DNA of 64,000 nucleotides from Halichoerus grypus (taxonomy: Eukaryota > Chordata > Mammalia > Carnivora > Phocidae): NCBI RefSeq assembly GCF_964656455.1, contig NC_135719.1, positions 5,435,163 to 5,499,162 on the forward strand. The letters are read 5' to 3'. Shown in pieces: positions 31,892 through 42,467 of the stretch; positions within the stretch are counted from its first letter, which is position 1, and each line of letters opens with the position of its first letter. The position numbers and the translations under genes were made by a program. The notes beneath the pieces were generated by a model that searched no databases, had not been told where the DNA came from, and saw only the letters and a program-made list of their open reading frames with translations.

Positions 31892-32149
31892 TCTCAAAAG
31901 AGAACTTGAAGGACTAGAGAGATATAGGCTGGCCAGGCTTTCAAACCCAAATCCAAGAGGGCCACTCCTAAGGGACAGGGACAATCCAGAAAAGGATTGA
32001 GTTTTACTGGAACTATAGCTCTGCCCCAACTCAGCTCAATACTTGATTACATCGAGGTGAGTGGCTTCCCTGGGATGGGGGATAAGGGAGAGGAATAACA
32101 TAGTCTGTAGTCCTACCCTTTTTTTTTTAAAGGTTATTATATATATATA

Positions 32150-32356
32150 TATATATATTTTTTTTTTTTTTAAGATTTTATTTATTTGACAGAGAGAGAC
32201 ACAGTGAGGGAGGGAGCACAGCAGGAGGAGAGGGAGAGGGAGAAGCAGGCTTCCCGCCGAGCAGGGAGCCCAATGTGGGGCTCGATCCCAGGACCCTGGG
32301 ATCATGACCTGAGCTGAAAGCAGACGCTTAACGACTGAGCCACCCAGGCGCCCCAT
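32150..32356 (-). mobile_element. CAN-SINE
   Basis: Full reverse copy with AAGATTTTATTTATTTGAC, GCTCGATCCCAGGACCC and GAGCCACCCAGGCGCCCC. Flanks carry AAAGGTTATTATAT and AAAAGTTATTATAT, a near-perfect duplication. Confidence 0.95.
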
Positions 32357-32374
32357 AAAAGTTATTATATATTT

Positions 32375-32560
32375 TTTATTTTATTTTATTTTATTTTTTA
32401 AAGATTTTATTTATTCATAAGTGACAGAGAGAGAGAGAGGCAGGGAGAAGCAGGCTCCCCGCTGAGCAGGGAGCCCGATGCGGGACGCGATCCCAGGACC
32501 CTGGGATCATGACCTGAGCCGAACGCAGACGCTTAACCATCTGAGCCACCCAGGCGCCCT
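32375..32560 (-). mobile_element. CAN-SINE
   Basis: Second reverse copy directly beside the first, separated by a TTTTA repeat. Head GAGCCACCCAGGCGCCC is well conserved. Confidence 0.93.
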
Positions 32561-32574
32561 ATATTTTTTATTTT

Positions 32575-33100
32575 AATTCCAGTATAGTTAACATAGTGTT
32601 AAATTAGTTTCAGGTGTACAATATAGTGATTTAACAATTCTGTATATTACTCAGTGCTCATCAATATACCCTTCTTTTATACACAACATGCAACCTACGA
32701 TCAGAAATTATAAAACATGCACAAAAGGGGATAGAAAATGGGGCCAATAAACAGGAGAAAAAAGGAACAATAGAAGCAGACTCACCGATGATCCAGATAT
32801 TGGAGTTGGCAGACAAGGACTTAAAAATAACGATGATTAATGTATTAACTGCATGAAAAGACAAATAGGAGCAAATATAGAGAATTTTAGCAGGACTGAA
32901 TCTATTTAAAAAGAACCGAAGGAGCAGGTAGAACTGAAAATTGCCATCTCTGGCATTATGTGCTCCTTGCATGAATTTTATAAAGGCTCAAAGGACTAAA
33001 GCATAAAGTCACAACCATAGGAATTGGACACAGAAGACAGAATAGAAGGTATCTAAACTGAGGTATAGGGAGAGAAAAAAAATAAAAGAATGGAGAAAGC
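32575..33100 (+). mobile_element. L1 fragments (5' UTR and ORF1-upstream-like)
   Basis: TTCCAGTATAGTTAACATAG followed by TTTCAGGTGTACAATATAGT is a common L1-associated segment. The part near 32780-32870 (AGCAGACTCACCGATGATCC, GGCAGACAAGGACTTAAAA) resembles an L1 5' region. No intact ORF remains. Confidence 0.5.
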
Positions 33101-33102
33101 AG

Positions 33103-33303
33103 GGGTACCTGGGTGGCTCAGTCGGTTAAGCATCTGACTCCTGATTTCAGCTCAGGTCATGAACTCAGGGTCCAGGGATAGAGCCCTGCATTGGGTTCCA
33201 TGCTCAGTGGGGAGTCTGCTTAAGGATTCTTTCTCCCTCTCCGTCTGCACCCCCCCCCACTTTCTCTCTCTCTCTCTCAAATTTAAAAAAAAAAAAAAAA
33301 GAC
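33103..33303 (+). mobile_element. CAN-SINE
   Basis: Forward copy with GGTACCTGGGTGGCTCAGTC head and A tail. Flanks TGGAGAAAGCAG (33091-33102) and TGGAAAAAGCAG (33304-33315) are a one-mismatch target duplication. Confidence 0.93.
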
Positions 33304-33399
33304 TGGAAAAAGCAGAGCCTAAAAAACACATGAGATTCCAGTATATGAGTGATGGATATTCCAGAAGGAGAACAAGGTTAGGACCAGAATAAACCGGAA

Positions 33400-33640
33400 A
33401 TGACCCAAATGTCTCTATAGGAATAAGGAAGAACAGACCACAGGTGCTTGCACCAACATTGACAAACCTCAAAGACATGTTGAGGAAAGAAGCCAGACGT
33501 GAAAGAGTACCTTTTTAGGATTCCATTTTATGAAGTTCAAGAACAGGCAAAACTAAGCTATAGAGAAGTCAAACTCGTGGTTTGGTCTGAGGCGTACCGA
33601 TGGGAAGAGGTGTGAATGCAGGGTCACAGCCCCACCCAAG
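33400..33640 (+). mobile_element. L1 3' UTR, left piece, interrupted by an endogenous retrovirus
   Basis: AAAGAAGCCAGACGTGAAAG, GATTCCATTTTATGAAGTTC and CAAAACTAAGCTATAGAGAA are typical of an old L1 3' region. Its continuation is found about 5 kb away at 38693-38822. Confidence 0.6.
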
Positions 33641-34205
33641 TGTCCTTACAACTCTGCACATCTCTACGTAGGCTGTGTAGGCGAGACTTGAGGCATCTGA
33701 CTTGAGTCTTGACAGAATGCACTACAATTCCTCCTGGAGCAGGGGGCCCTAAGCAGCCGGCTGAGGAGCCTCCCCATCTGTGAGAGACCACCATGAGGCC
33801 ATTCCTCATCCCATTCCTCTAGTTTTAGTTGAGTACAGGGCTATTCACCTGCCCCCCACTCCTCGTAGAGAGCAGCCTGAGGCCATGCAACTGCTTGGCT
33901 GTAGCTTAGAGTTGGCTCCTTGGCCACAGAGTGACCTACCCCCATACCTCCTGTCCCGGTCCCTCCAGTTCAATGTCGTCCTGTGGAACTAGGGGTGTGA
34001 GAAGTTGGCACCATGGCCATGGCACCATGCTGGGCTTGCTTTTGCTGTCTGTGAATAAAAAGCTGTCTGGATGCACTGGGCCTTGTCGTCTCCTTCCTGG
34101 CTGAGTCTATGATGTGAGGCGGTCTATGGGCCTTGTGACAGCAATAGTGACCCTTGTGGCCCTGTTAGCCACCACACTGCCCTCAGGGACTACCTGACCA
34201 CGTGA
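33641..34205 (+). repeat. 5' LTR of an endogenous retrovirus
   Basis: About 560 bases align end to end with 38160-38690. Shared blocks include GAGTTGGCTCCTTGGCCACAGAG, GGTCCCTCC, TTGCTTTTGCTGTCTG and GTTAGCCACCA. AATAAA at 34054-34059 is the LTR poly(A) signal. Boundaries are approximate. Confidence 0.65.
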
Positions 34206-34409
34206 CCAATCTGGCACTTTCTGTGGGGCCGATAAGGCCACAATCTCACTTTGGAGAAGAGACAGGCTTCTACGGACTGTGAGGTCAAGTATGGGAGAGA
34301 ATTCTGCCTCACTTAGTGTCCACTTCGTGCCGACGTGTTTGGTGACATCAGAGACAGGTGGTCTTTGGCCATCATCCCTGATCCCAAATAAGTTCCATCA
34401 GTGTTCTTT

Positions 34410-34520
34410 TTTTTAAGATTTTGTTTTTAAGTAGTATCTACCTCCAGCATGGGGCTCAAACTCACAACCCCCAGATCAAGGGTCACAGGCTCTAGCGACC
34501 GAGCCGGCCGGGAGCCCCAT
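34410..34520 (-). mobile_element. Short tRNA-derived SINE fragment inside the retrovirus
   Basis: TTTTAAGATTTTG, CATGGGGCTCAAACTCACAACC and GACCGAGCCGGCCGGGAGCCCC read as a reverse, diverged SINE lacking the GC-rich middle of the usual CAN-SINE. Confidence 0.6.
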
Positions 34521-36389
34521 CCATTGGTGCTTAGAGTTAGAAGCCAAAGAGGGAGTTTCTTGCAGAGCTGAAGAAAGCACACAGCAATTACTGCTCACTC
34601 TCTTCCTGTTACTACGGATGGAACACTCCCTGGTGATCAAGGGCAGTCAGCCACTCCGAAATCCGCTGGGATCCACTTACAGTGAGTGAGAAAGGAGGAA
34701 ATGAGAGAGAGATTTGAACAAAAGTCCAATGAAACCATAGAAGCATGGCTCATCTGACTAGCCAATGAGGATGCTATGCAAGTTCCACAGGCTGACAAGG
34801 AATGGAAGTCATTCGGGTGCTTCACAATTGACCCCAAACTCCAAGCCCCCCTGGCTACAACCGTCCCGGCCAATGTCATGGATGTGAGGGAGGACAATAT
34901 AAAGATAAATCAGGGCTTGTGCAGGGGGTCTTCACAGCTATAATGAAATGGTGGCCTATCCACGATGAATTCCTGTCATCCAATGAGCACCCTCAGATAG
35001 TACTAGAAGAGGCTACCCCTTCCTTTTAGTGCCCTGGAACCTGGATTCATAATGGAGATCGTGAGTGCCCAGAAAACAAAATAGTCACCCAAAGTCAGCT
35101 GGAACATATGCTCAACACCACCAGGCTGTGGGAGAAATGGAGCCTTCTCTTGCTTTCTGAGGATGTCTCCGGGAAACTATTCAGCTACCGCATGATAATT
35201 TTTCCAGAATGGAAGCCTTGGCAAAGGCCAAGATAATGTACCCCAGGCCAAGGTAGGGGAGAGAAACCAGGCCATTTGGACCTGGCTATTGTGCCAGGGG
35301 TTCCCGAAAGAGGAAAGTGATAATCTTACTGTGACAAAAAAATTATCTCTGGTTATCATGCCACGGGACGGCCATGGGACTTAAAGATGTGGGCTGTAAC
35401 TGGGCCAGCTTTGGTGTGTCCTGTGAGCAAACAGGAGAGACGCCAAGAAAGCCCTGACCTCCCCACTGAGGTTTGTGCTGTTCAGACTGTGGTTTGACCC
35501 AACGCTTTCTGCACTATCCTTGACCCCCTTCATAGACAAACTGGGGCTAGGTTGGAGGCCAAGGTCCTTTCGTCCCCAGGGGAGACCAGAGGCCCTATGC
35601 AGTGGCCAAGGTGAATTAGAAAACTGAGAGCAACGAAAATTCCCAAAGCCTCGCAGACCTCCTGTGGGCCTCTGTGATACTGGGACATACTCTCAGGCAT
35701 GGCCAAAAGCTTCCCTCACTAGATTTGGACAAACTGGACGCTGGATTGCCGTAGTTTTGGGGTGAGTCCTTTTGAGCCAACACCCACCCAGGTGGTTGTA
35801 ACTAATACTGTTGAATATATTATGGGAGTGGATGTTTTGAGTATGTGTGTTAACGTCTCTTGATTGTAAGGGATGTTCCCGATGGGGAAATGTCACAATC
35901 AGGATCATGGTCATTAGGATAGGGACCAGGGGTCACCTCCTCTAATGGAGCCAAGTGGTTACCCCGAAGCAGAGCGGGATAGGGGGATGAAGGAGGGAAC
36001 TACTGTCTCGATGAAGGAACTAGTAGATTTAAGGGGGCTCAACGACCTGATATCTCCTTGTAATAGCCCTAAGTGGCCACTAACAAAGGCCAATTGCCTG
36101 TGGTGCATCACAGATTATTACAAGTCACAGAGCTCATGGCACAGACTGAAGACACCTGGGATGTGGTGGTGGACATTGTTTGCTAATGCCTTTGTTAGCA
36201 TCCCATTACATCCAAAGGATGAAAATCATCTTGCCTTCATTGGCTTGGGTTGCAATACACCTTTACAGTGATGCCACAGGACTAGCCGAATTCCCCTGTG
36301 ATTTGCCACCAGTCCTAACTCCTGTAGGAAGAGCACTATGACAACAGATTGCGTGGAACACATGTTCCTGTTCACAACCCATGGAAAGC

Positions 36390-36870
36390 ATGGTGGTTAT
36401 CTTGTGTGTCCACTTGGCTGAGCCATGGTGCCCAGATCATGGTCAAACATTATTGTGGAGGTTGCTGTGAAGGCTTTTTTAGTTGCAATTGACATTTAAA
36501 TGGATGGTCTTTGAGTAAAGCAAATTTCCCTCCATAACGGGGGTAGACCTTATCCAATCAGCCGAAACCCTGCAGAAAACAAGAGACTGACCTCCCCCAG
36601 TCAAGAGGGAATTCTGCAGCAGATGGCCTTTGGACTTGAACGGCAACATTGGCTCTTCCCTGGGTCTCCAGGGTCTCAGCCTTCAGAACTGAAGTGTAGC
36701 ATTAGCTCCTCTCTGGGTCTCCAGCCTGCTGGTCTACCCTCTAGATTTTTGACTTGCCAGCTTCCATTATTGCGTGAGCTTATTCCTTCAAACACACAGA
36801 CACATCCATACGTCCTATTGGTTCTTCTCTGGAGAATCTTGGCTAATACAGGCTACCCATGGAAAAGGAC
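36390..36870 (+). repeat. Interspersed repeat inserted in the retrovirus, family not named
   Basis: GGTTATCTTGTGTGTCCACTT at the start and TCTGGAGAATCTTGGCTAATACA at the end match a common mammalian repeat of about 500 bases whose name I cannot give with certainty. It interrupts the pol-like region. Confidence 0.5.
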
Positions 36871-38159
36871 CCTTTGACCATGAACATCAGTGGAACCAAC
36901 AAGCTGGTTAGACCTGCACCACCCAGGTAAGAACTACAGCCACCTGGATCCATTATCACACAGGACGTGCCCGCACAGCTGTAACCCAGGGCCTGGCTAA
37001 TATGCCTGGACTACTGCTATACAGTGGAGTGATGGAACTCTGGGGCATGTAGTCTGGGGCACCGAACCTGGCTGGTCATGACAAATAGACAAGATGCGTC
37101 TCCTACTTCCTGCTCAATGGTACTGCTGGGCAATGACTGTTCTCGGCAGCTTTTTTCCAGAGATGGACAATTCCTGTCTGCACGGTAGATGTGGGCCCTA
37201 CCATTTAAAGACTCCTAAATGGGCCGTGTTGCACATTTGGGTTCTCCAAACACATCCAATCAGTGGTGCTTTCATAGCCAAGAACACTGGGCAGTGGGTA
37301 ACTACCTGTGGCATTCCCCGGACATTGCATGCCCTGTATCACTGACAGGTAGCAGGTGCCAACAAAAAATGGAATGTACTCTTAAAGGAAAAACTAAAAA
37401 AGCTAAGTAGACGACCGAAGCTCAGCTCCCAATGGAGCCCACCCTTGAGACGAGGCGGTGTGAATTCCGAACGTGGCAATTCCAGGAAAGGGCGGTTCTC
37501 ACTCAGATAGTGTTTAACTATAAGGTTGAGAGGGAGAAAAGAGGCCTCAACTGGTCTCCTTTACTCTTTCTTTTCCCCTCTCATCCCTGCCTCCAGGAAA
37601 CCAGGCTCCTGGGACCTACAGCAGCGAAGAAGAGCCGGGGGTGGGAGATCCTAACCTGGTGTTTCTCCTACTGCCCTTGTTGTGGCTGAGGACATTAGGC
37701 CTGCCAAACACAAACCAGTCTAAAGTCTGTAGTACAAGTGGTGATGGACAGTTCTTTTGCTCCCCGAACTTTGTGCTGGCCAGTCAAGGCAGCATATTGA
37801 TGGCTTCTAACACCTCTCGCTGCTCTCGAATTAATGAATTAGGACAGGTGGAGTGATCTATCTCTTGGCTCTAAGGTTGATCCTCGGTGGCATCTGGGAT
37901 ATCGTGGTTTGGCTCCGAGTAGGGAGCCTGGCTGTGGTCGGTCCTCCCCGTGGGCCTGATCACCCTACTGGGAGGCACAGTTGCGGGCACTCTCATCTGA
38001 TGTTAAGACAAATAGAAAGGATTTGGTCCAAGCTCCCATCAGTACAACTAACTCTCTGATGGAGTGGCTATGCTCCTGAAAAGAATTCTTAGCTGGAGAA
38101 ATGAAAGGTTGGGGTGGCAGGAAGTAGAGTCGTAGGAAGCAGCTCCGACACAGCGCCCT

Positions 38160-38690
38160 GATGCCCTTGTCCAGCTGCCGATAGGCCACGAAGGTGAGGC
38201 TCGACCACAGAACCACCCAAGTCTTGGCAGAACGCATTATGATTCCCCCTGGAGCCAGAGGACAGAAGCAGCCTGACAGTGTGGGGACACTGCCCCCAGG
38301 CCCTCTCCCAGCCCTCCTCCTAGTTCATCTGAGTGCCAGGCTTTCCACCCGGCCCCTCCCTCCACTTCGAGGGCAGCTGCAGGCCGTGAAAGTGTCCGAT
38401 TGTTGTTGAGTTGGCTCCTTAGCCACAGAGAGACCTACCACCTCGCTGCCTATCATCTGGTCCCTCCGGTTCACTCTGGTCCTCTGGGGAAAGCTGACAC
38501 CATGCTGGTTTTGCTTTTGCTGTCTGCGTGAGTAGAAAGCTATCTGGATCCATGGGGGCTTGTCGACAAGTCTCCTTACTGGCTGAGGCTACAGAAATGT
38601 GGCAGGCCCACCTAGCAGCTTCTGTAGGGACCCTCGTTAGCCACCATGCTGCGCTTAGGGACTGCTTGACCTCTTGACAGAGGGGAACAT
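38160..38690 (+). repeat. 3' LTR of an endogenous retrovirus
   Basis: Partner of the LTR at 33641-34205 in the same orientation. The pair is clearly diverged, with many substitutions and small indels, so the insertion is old. The position of the 5' LTR AATAAA reads AGTAGAAA here, so the poly(A) signal is lost. Confidence 0.65.
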
Positions 38691-38692
38691 TT

Positions 38693-38822
38693 TGGGGTTG
38701 ATGGGAATGTTCCATTTTGATCTGAGTGGTGATTATCCTTGTGCATACATTCATCAAAACTAAGCTGTACACTTAAGACTTGTGCCATAGACTGTGAATT
38801 ATATGTCAATTAAAAAAAAAAA
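38693..38822 (+). mobile_element. L1 3' end, right piece
   Basis: TTTTGGGGTTGATGGGAATG, TCATCAAAACTAAGCTGTACAC and the final ATTATATGTCAATTAAAAAA are the characteristic 3' end of old L1 elements. It continues the piece at 33400-33640. Confidence 0.7.
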
Positions 38823-38863
38823 TCACCAGGGAACAAACAGGAGGTCTTGAAAATTATGATCGC

Positions 38864-39065
38864 GGGCGCCTGGGTGGCTCAGTTGGTTAGGCGACTGCCT
38901 TCGGCTCAGGTCATGATCCTGGAGTCCCGGGATCAAGTCCCGCATCGGGCTTCCTGCTCAGCAGGGAGTCTGCTTCTTCCTCTGACCCTCCTCCCTCTCA
39001 TATGCTCTCTCTCTCTCTCATTCTTGCTCTCTCAAATAAATAAAATCTTAAAAAAAAAAAGAAAA
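38864..39065 (+). mobile_element. CAN-SINE with 15-base target-site duplication
   Basis: GGGCGCCTGGGTGGCTCAG head, A/T tail. Perfect duplication GAAAATTATGATCGC at 38849-38863 and 39066-39080. Confidence 0.95.
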
Positions 39066-39080
39066 GAAAATTATGATCGC

Positions 39081-39775
39081 CAAAATGAAAAATTCAACAG
39101 AAAGGTTGGAAGATAAATTTCCCAGAACACAGGGCAAAAGACAGAGACATAGGGGACCATAAACCTAGCCTAGGTCTAACACCATAATACCAGGCCTTTC
39201 AGTTCGTAAATAAACTTAGAAGAATGTTTGTGGTGATAAAAGAGATGGGAGTTAAAACAATGAGATGACAGTTTAAATCTGGTTAATCAAATAAAAAAAC
39301 TAAGCAATATTCAACAGTTTGTCATTGATAGCACAATCCTTTGGGGGAGCAATAGAACGCCAAGTATACTCAGTCACATCGGTCTTTATCTTTAAAGCCC
39401 AGGTAACCTCACTGTCGCCAATCTGTCCTAAGGTAATACTATAAAAAGAAAAATGTGGAATTCATGGAGATGTTCACTGCGGTACGGTTTATGATGCTGC
39501 AAAATTATGAACCACACAGATGCCCAGGGAAAGGAGAACCACCACGAAAATGATGTCTTATTGACGGGGTGGCAAGCACGGAAAGGGATCGTGATCACTG
39601 CAGGCACCCACGGGAGGCAGCACCCCTTGGCCTGGGGAGCGTAGCCGCATCAAGTTAAGGCGACCCGGAGCGGACCAGGGCGGGCCCGGAAAATGGGCTT
39701 CACCGTTCGGCAGCTGAAATGGAGGAGGAAGGTTTGTACTACTGCTTGGCAATGCGCTTACGCTCGTAAGAGCCA
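39081..39775. other. Upstream flank of MAN2A2, L1-like and unassigned sequence
   Basis: AT-rich sequence with an L1 3'-like piece near 39440-39530 (GAGATGTTCACTGCGGTACG). No gene signal before the CpG island. Confidence 0.35.
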
Positions 39776-39779
39776 GAAA

Positions 39780-40450
39780 GATAAAGTTGCGCGCCCCTCG
39801 CGGAGGTTCCGCAGCGCGCCGAGGCCGGGCCCGGGCTGCGGCTGCGCACTGCGGCCCTGCTGCCGGCGCCCCGGGGCGGTGGCGGGGAGCGCGCGGGAGG
39901 CGCCAGGCCGGCGGGAGGGGGCGGGGCGGAGCGGGGCGGGGCTGGCGCGGAGGGGGCGCGGCGCGGCTGTCTCCGCCCCCCGCGCTGGTCAGCCGGGCGG
40001 CCGCGGGAGGCGGGAGGGCAGGCGCGGCGGAGCGTGCGGGCGGCCCTGGCCCCGCGGGAGCGCGGCTGCGGCGCGCGGAGCGGGCGGCGACGGCTGGGCG
40101 GACGCCCGCCTTCGCCTGCGTCGCTGCCTCCGCGCGGGCCGCCGGCCCCGGGGATGTGAGGGGCGCAGCTCGGCCGGCGGGGCCCGGAGCGGCGCGGAGG
40201 CCGGCCGCGGACGGTAACGCGCCGGGCGGACCCGGGGGAGGGCTCCGGCTGCGCCCCGGGCCGCGGCCGGGGTGGGCGGCAGTAGCGCGAGCGGCGCTTC
40301 GGGTCGGAGGCGGCCCGCGCTTCCGCACCCGGCCGTTGTCTTTGCGGTCCCCGGGGCCGGGAGGGTCGGCGAGGGCCGCGGCCGGGAGGGCCGGGAGGGG
40401 GCTGGGCCGGCCGGCGGGCGGGCCGCCGAAGACCCGGTGGCAGGTGCCTA
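39780..40450 (+). promoter_or_regulatory. MAN2A2: CpG island, probable MAN2A2 promoter and first exon
   Basis: Very dense CpG content with GGGCGG boxes and no TATA box. Candidate leader splicing signals are a donor at 40213/40214 (ACG|GTAACG) and an acceptor at 40481/40482 (TCTCCCCGCAG). A further donor-like CAG|GCAAGT lies at 40684/40685, and an acceptor before the coding start lies at 41507. Which of these are used cannot be decided without transcripts. Confidence 0.6.
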
Positions 40451-41523
40451 CCCACCCTGTGACCCAGCTCTCTCCCCGCAGCTCCACCCACTTTGGCCTA
40501 GACCCAGCCTCCAAGGGCTAAAAATATTGCCCGGAGGCTTCTGAGCGGAATCAGATCGTGCTAAGTAGGGCACGACGCACAGAGGCGACAGAGCTCCTCG
40601 GCCCCAGGGCGGGAGCCAGTCTCCGGAGCGGCGGTTCCGCCCACGCTCGGCCCAGCAGCTAGCGGCCTCCCTCCACCCGAGCAGGCAAGTGGGGGCCCCG
40701 CGGGCGGTGGCAGCGGGCACTGGTCCTCTGAAGTTGCCCCACAGCGGAGCAGCTGTGCCCAGCCTCTCCCTAGCCAGGGGACCTTGGGCACCAACCACTG
40801 CTGGCTTCCCAGGGGGTCCGCCAGGTGCTCTAGAAGCGAAGGCTGAAAGTTACCCACTGCAGGAATCGGAACTAGCCGGGAGAAGACGCAGGGCCCGCTG
40901 GATGTTAGAAACAAGCTGCTCTTGCAGCTTTGTAAACTCCTTCTGTTTTTCTTAATGAGAGAGGTGCTGTGCCAGGCACTCTCTGGTGAGCATCGGTCTG
41001 ATCCAAGAGGAAGAAAGGTTTCCCTCTCCGTTTCCTTAAATTCAAACTAAATCCCAGTTTAGTCCTCTGAAACTAGAAGCACGTGGCCAAGCAGGCTGGA
41101 CACCCACCTCCTTTGACTGGCTGTGTCCTTCCTGTAGGCAAGCTCTACGGGAAGCTAGTCATAATCAGGAGGTTGTGTGGTGCACTCTGGAGTCAGAGCT
41201 GGGACGTTTGTTATCCAGTCGTGTTGCCCTGGGAAGGAGCATCCTCTGCATCCTAGGGGCTGAGCTGCCACCGGGACCAGGCAGGACGTGCTTCAGATGT
41301 GCTCCTCGCGCTTTCCAGTGTCTCAGCCAAGAGAGGAGGCTCCACAGCCAATGTTGGGATTTGGTGCTTAGGAACTCGCTTTTCTTCGGAGTCAGGCAAA
41401 TAGGTGTTCCTTGAGAGTAGCACTCGGGAACTCTTTGGGGCATTTGGTGGAAAGACCGACAAAGGGATTTTGCCTGCTGGAGCCGCATATGGTGTCCCTC
41501 CTGCCAGGTGTGTGGAGGCCAGC

Positions 41524-42467
41524 ATGAAGCTGAAAAAGCAGGTGACAGTATGTGGGGCCGCTATCTTCTGTGTGGCCGTCTTCTCGCTCTACCTCATGCT
41601 GGACCGAGTGCAGCATGATCCCACCCGTCACCAGAATGGCGGGAACTTCCCCCGGGTGAGTCATGCCTGCTTGCTAATCTCTTCATATACAAGTCCTCTG
41701 AGCTCGGGTCGAGAGTCAGTGTCAGCCCAGGACAGGAACACTTCTTCCCGATCGGCAGATTTTCTAGACACGTGAAGATAAAAACAAGGATAGCAAAAAA
41801 GGAAGAAGGAAGGAGAAACATGTACTGCCGCTCTGTCCTCCTGAATTCTTGGCAGACATTGCTAATGGATTGCAGCATTCTTTCCCACTAAGCCCGGATG
41901 CAGTCCTTGTCAGCACAGTGCTCCAGACGGGCCACACCGGTTGTGGAGAATAGGCAAGCGAGGTGAAATCTTCGCCCTTCTGGGAGCCAGGGCGTGAGGG
42001 TACTCCCCAGCCAAGTGGACTGGGGTCCTCTGTAGTGATTTGCAGATCTCCCCTCATCTGGCCAGAGCCATCCAGGCCCGTAGGCTCCTGGTTCTGCCTG
42101 CACTTGGGGAGGGAAGGATCACAGTCAGGCCTCGGGTGGTGGGCCCCATGCAGAGAGCCTCCCTGTGGCACCAGGAGCCGTGGGTGATTGCTTTCTGGTG
42201 TTTTGGCAGAGCCAAATTTCTGTGCTGCAGAACCGCATCGAGCAGCTGGAGCAGCTGTTGGAGGAGAACCATGAGATCATCAGCCACATCAAGGACTCGG
42301 TGCTGGAGCTGACAGCCAATGCGGAGGGCCCGCCCGCCCTGCTGCCCTTCCACACGGCCAATGGCTCCTGGGTGGTGCCCCCAGAGCCCCGGCCCAGCTT
42401 CTTCTCCATCTCCCCTCAAGACTGCCAGTTTGCTCTGGGGGGCCGGGGCCAGAAGCCAGAGCTGCAG
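41524..42467 (+). other. MAN2A2: MAN2A2 exons for cytoplasmic tail, signal anchor and stem
   Basis: The first two coding exons encode residues 1-130. A short basic tail (MKLKKQ) is followed by a hydrophobic anchor (about residues 8-27) and a stem with a leucine- and glutamate-rich coiled coil ([18 protein letters not shown]). This is the usual layout of a Golgi-resident type II enzyme, with the catalytic part in the lumen. Confidence 0.9.

Larger units (their letters stand above)
34206..38159 (+). mobile_element. Internal region of a degraded endogenous retrovirus
   Basis: About 4 kb between two related LTRs. A gag-like part lies around 34560-35450. The only clear coding trace is a reverse-transcriptase-like segment at about 35945-36270, with the conserved core surrounding FANAFVSIPLHP. 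Later sequence to 38060 is pol- or env-like but too broken to assign. Stops and frameshifts occur throughout, so nothing can be expressed as a full protein. A class I origin is possible but not proven. An unrelated repeat splits it at about 36390-36870. Confidence 0.6.

Noticed and set aside
35945..38059. Functional retroviral genes
   Set aside because: The frames are short and interrupted by stops, frameshifts and an inserted repeat. Only fragments remain.
39558..40521. Frames of 244-318 codons in the MAN2A2 CpG island
   Set aside because: Low-complexity Arg/Pro/Gly sequences without recognisable protein features.
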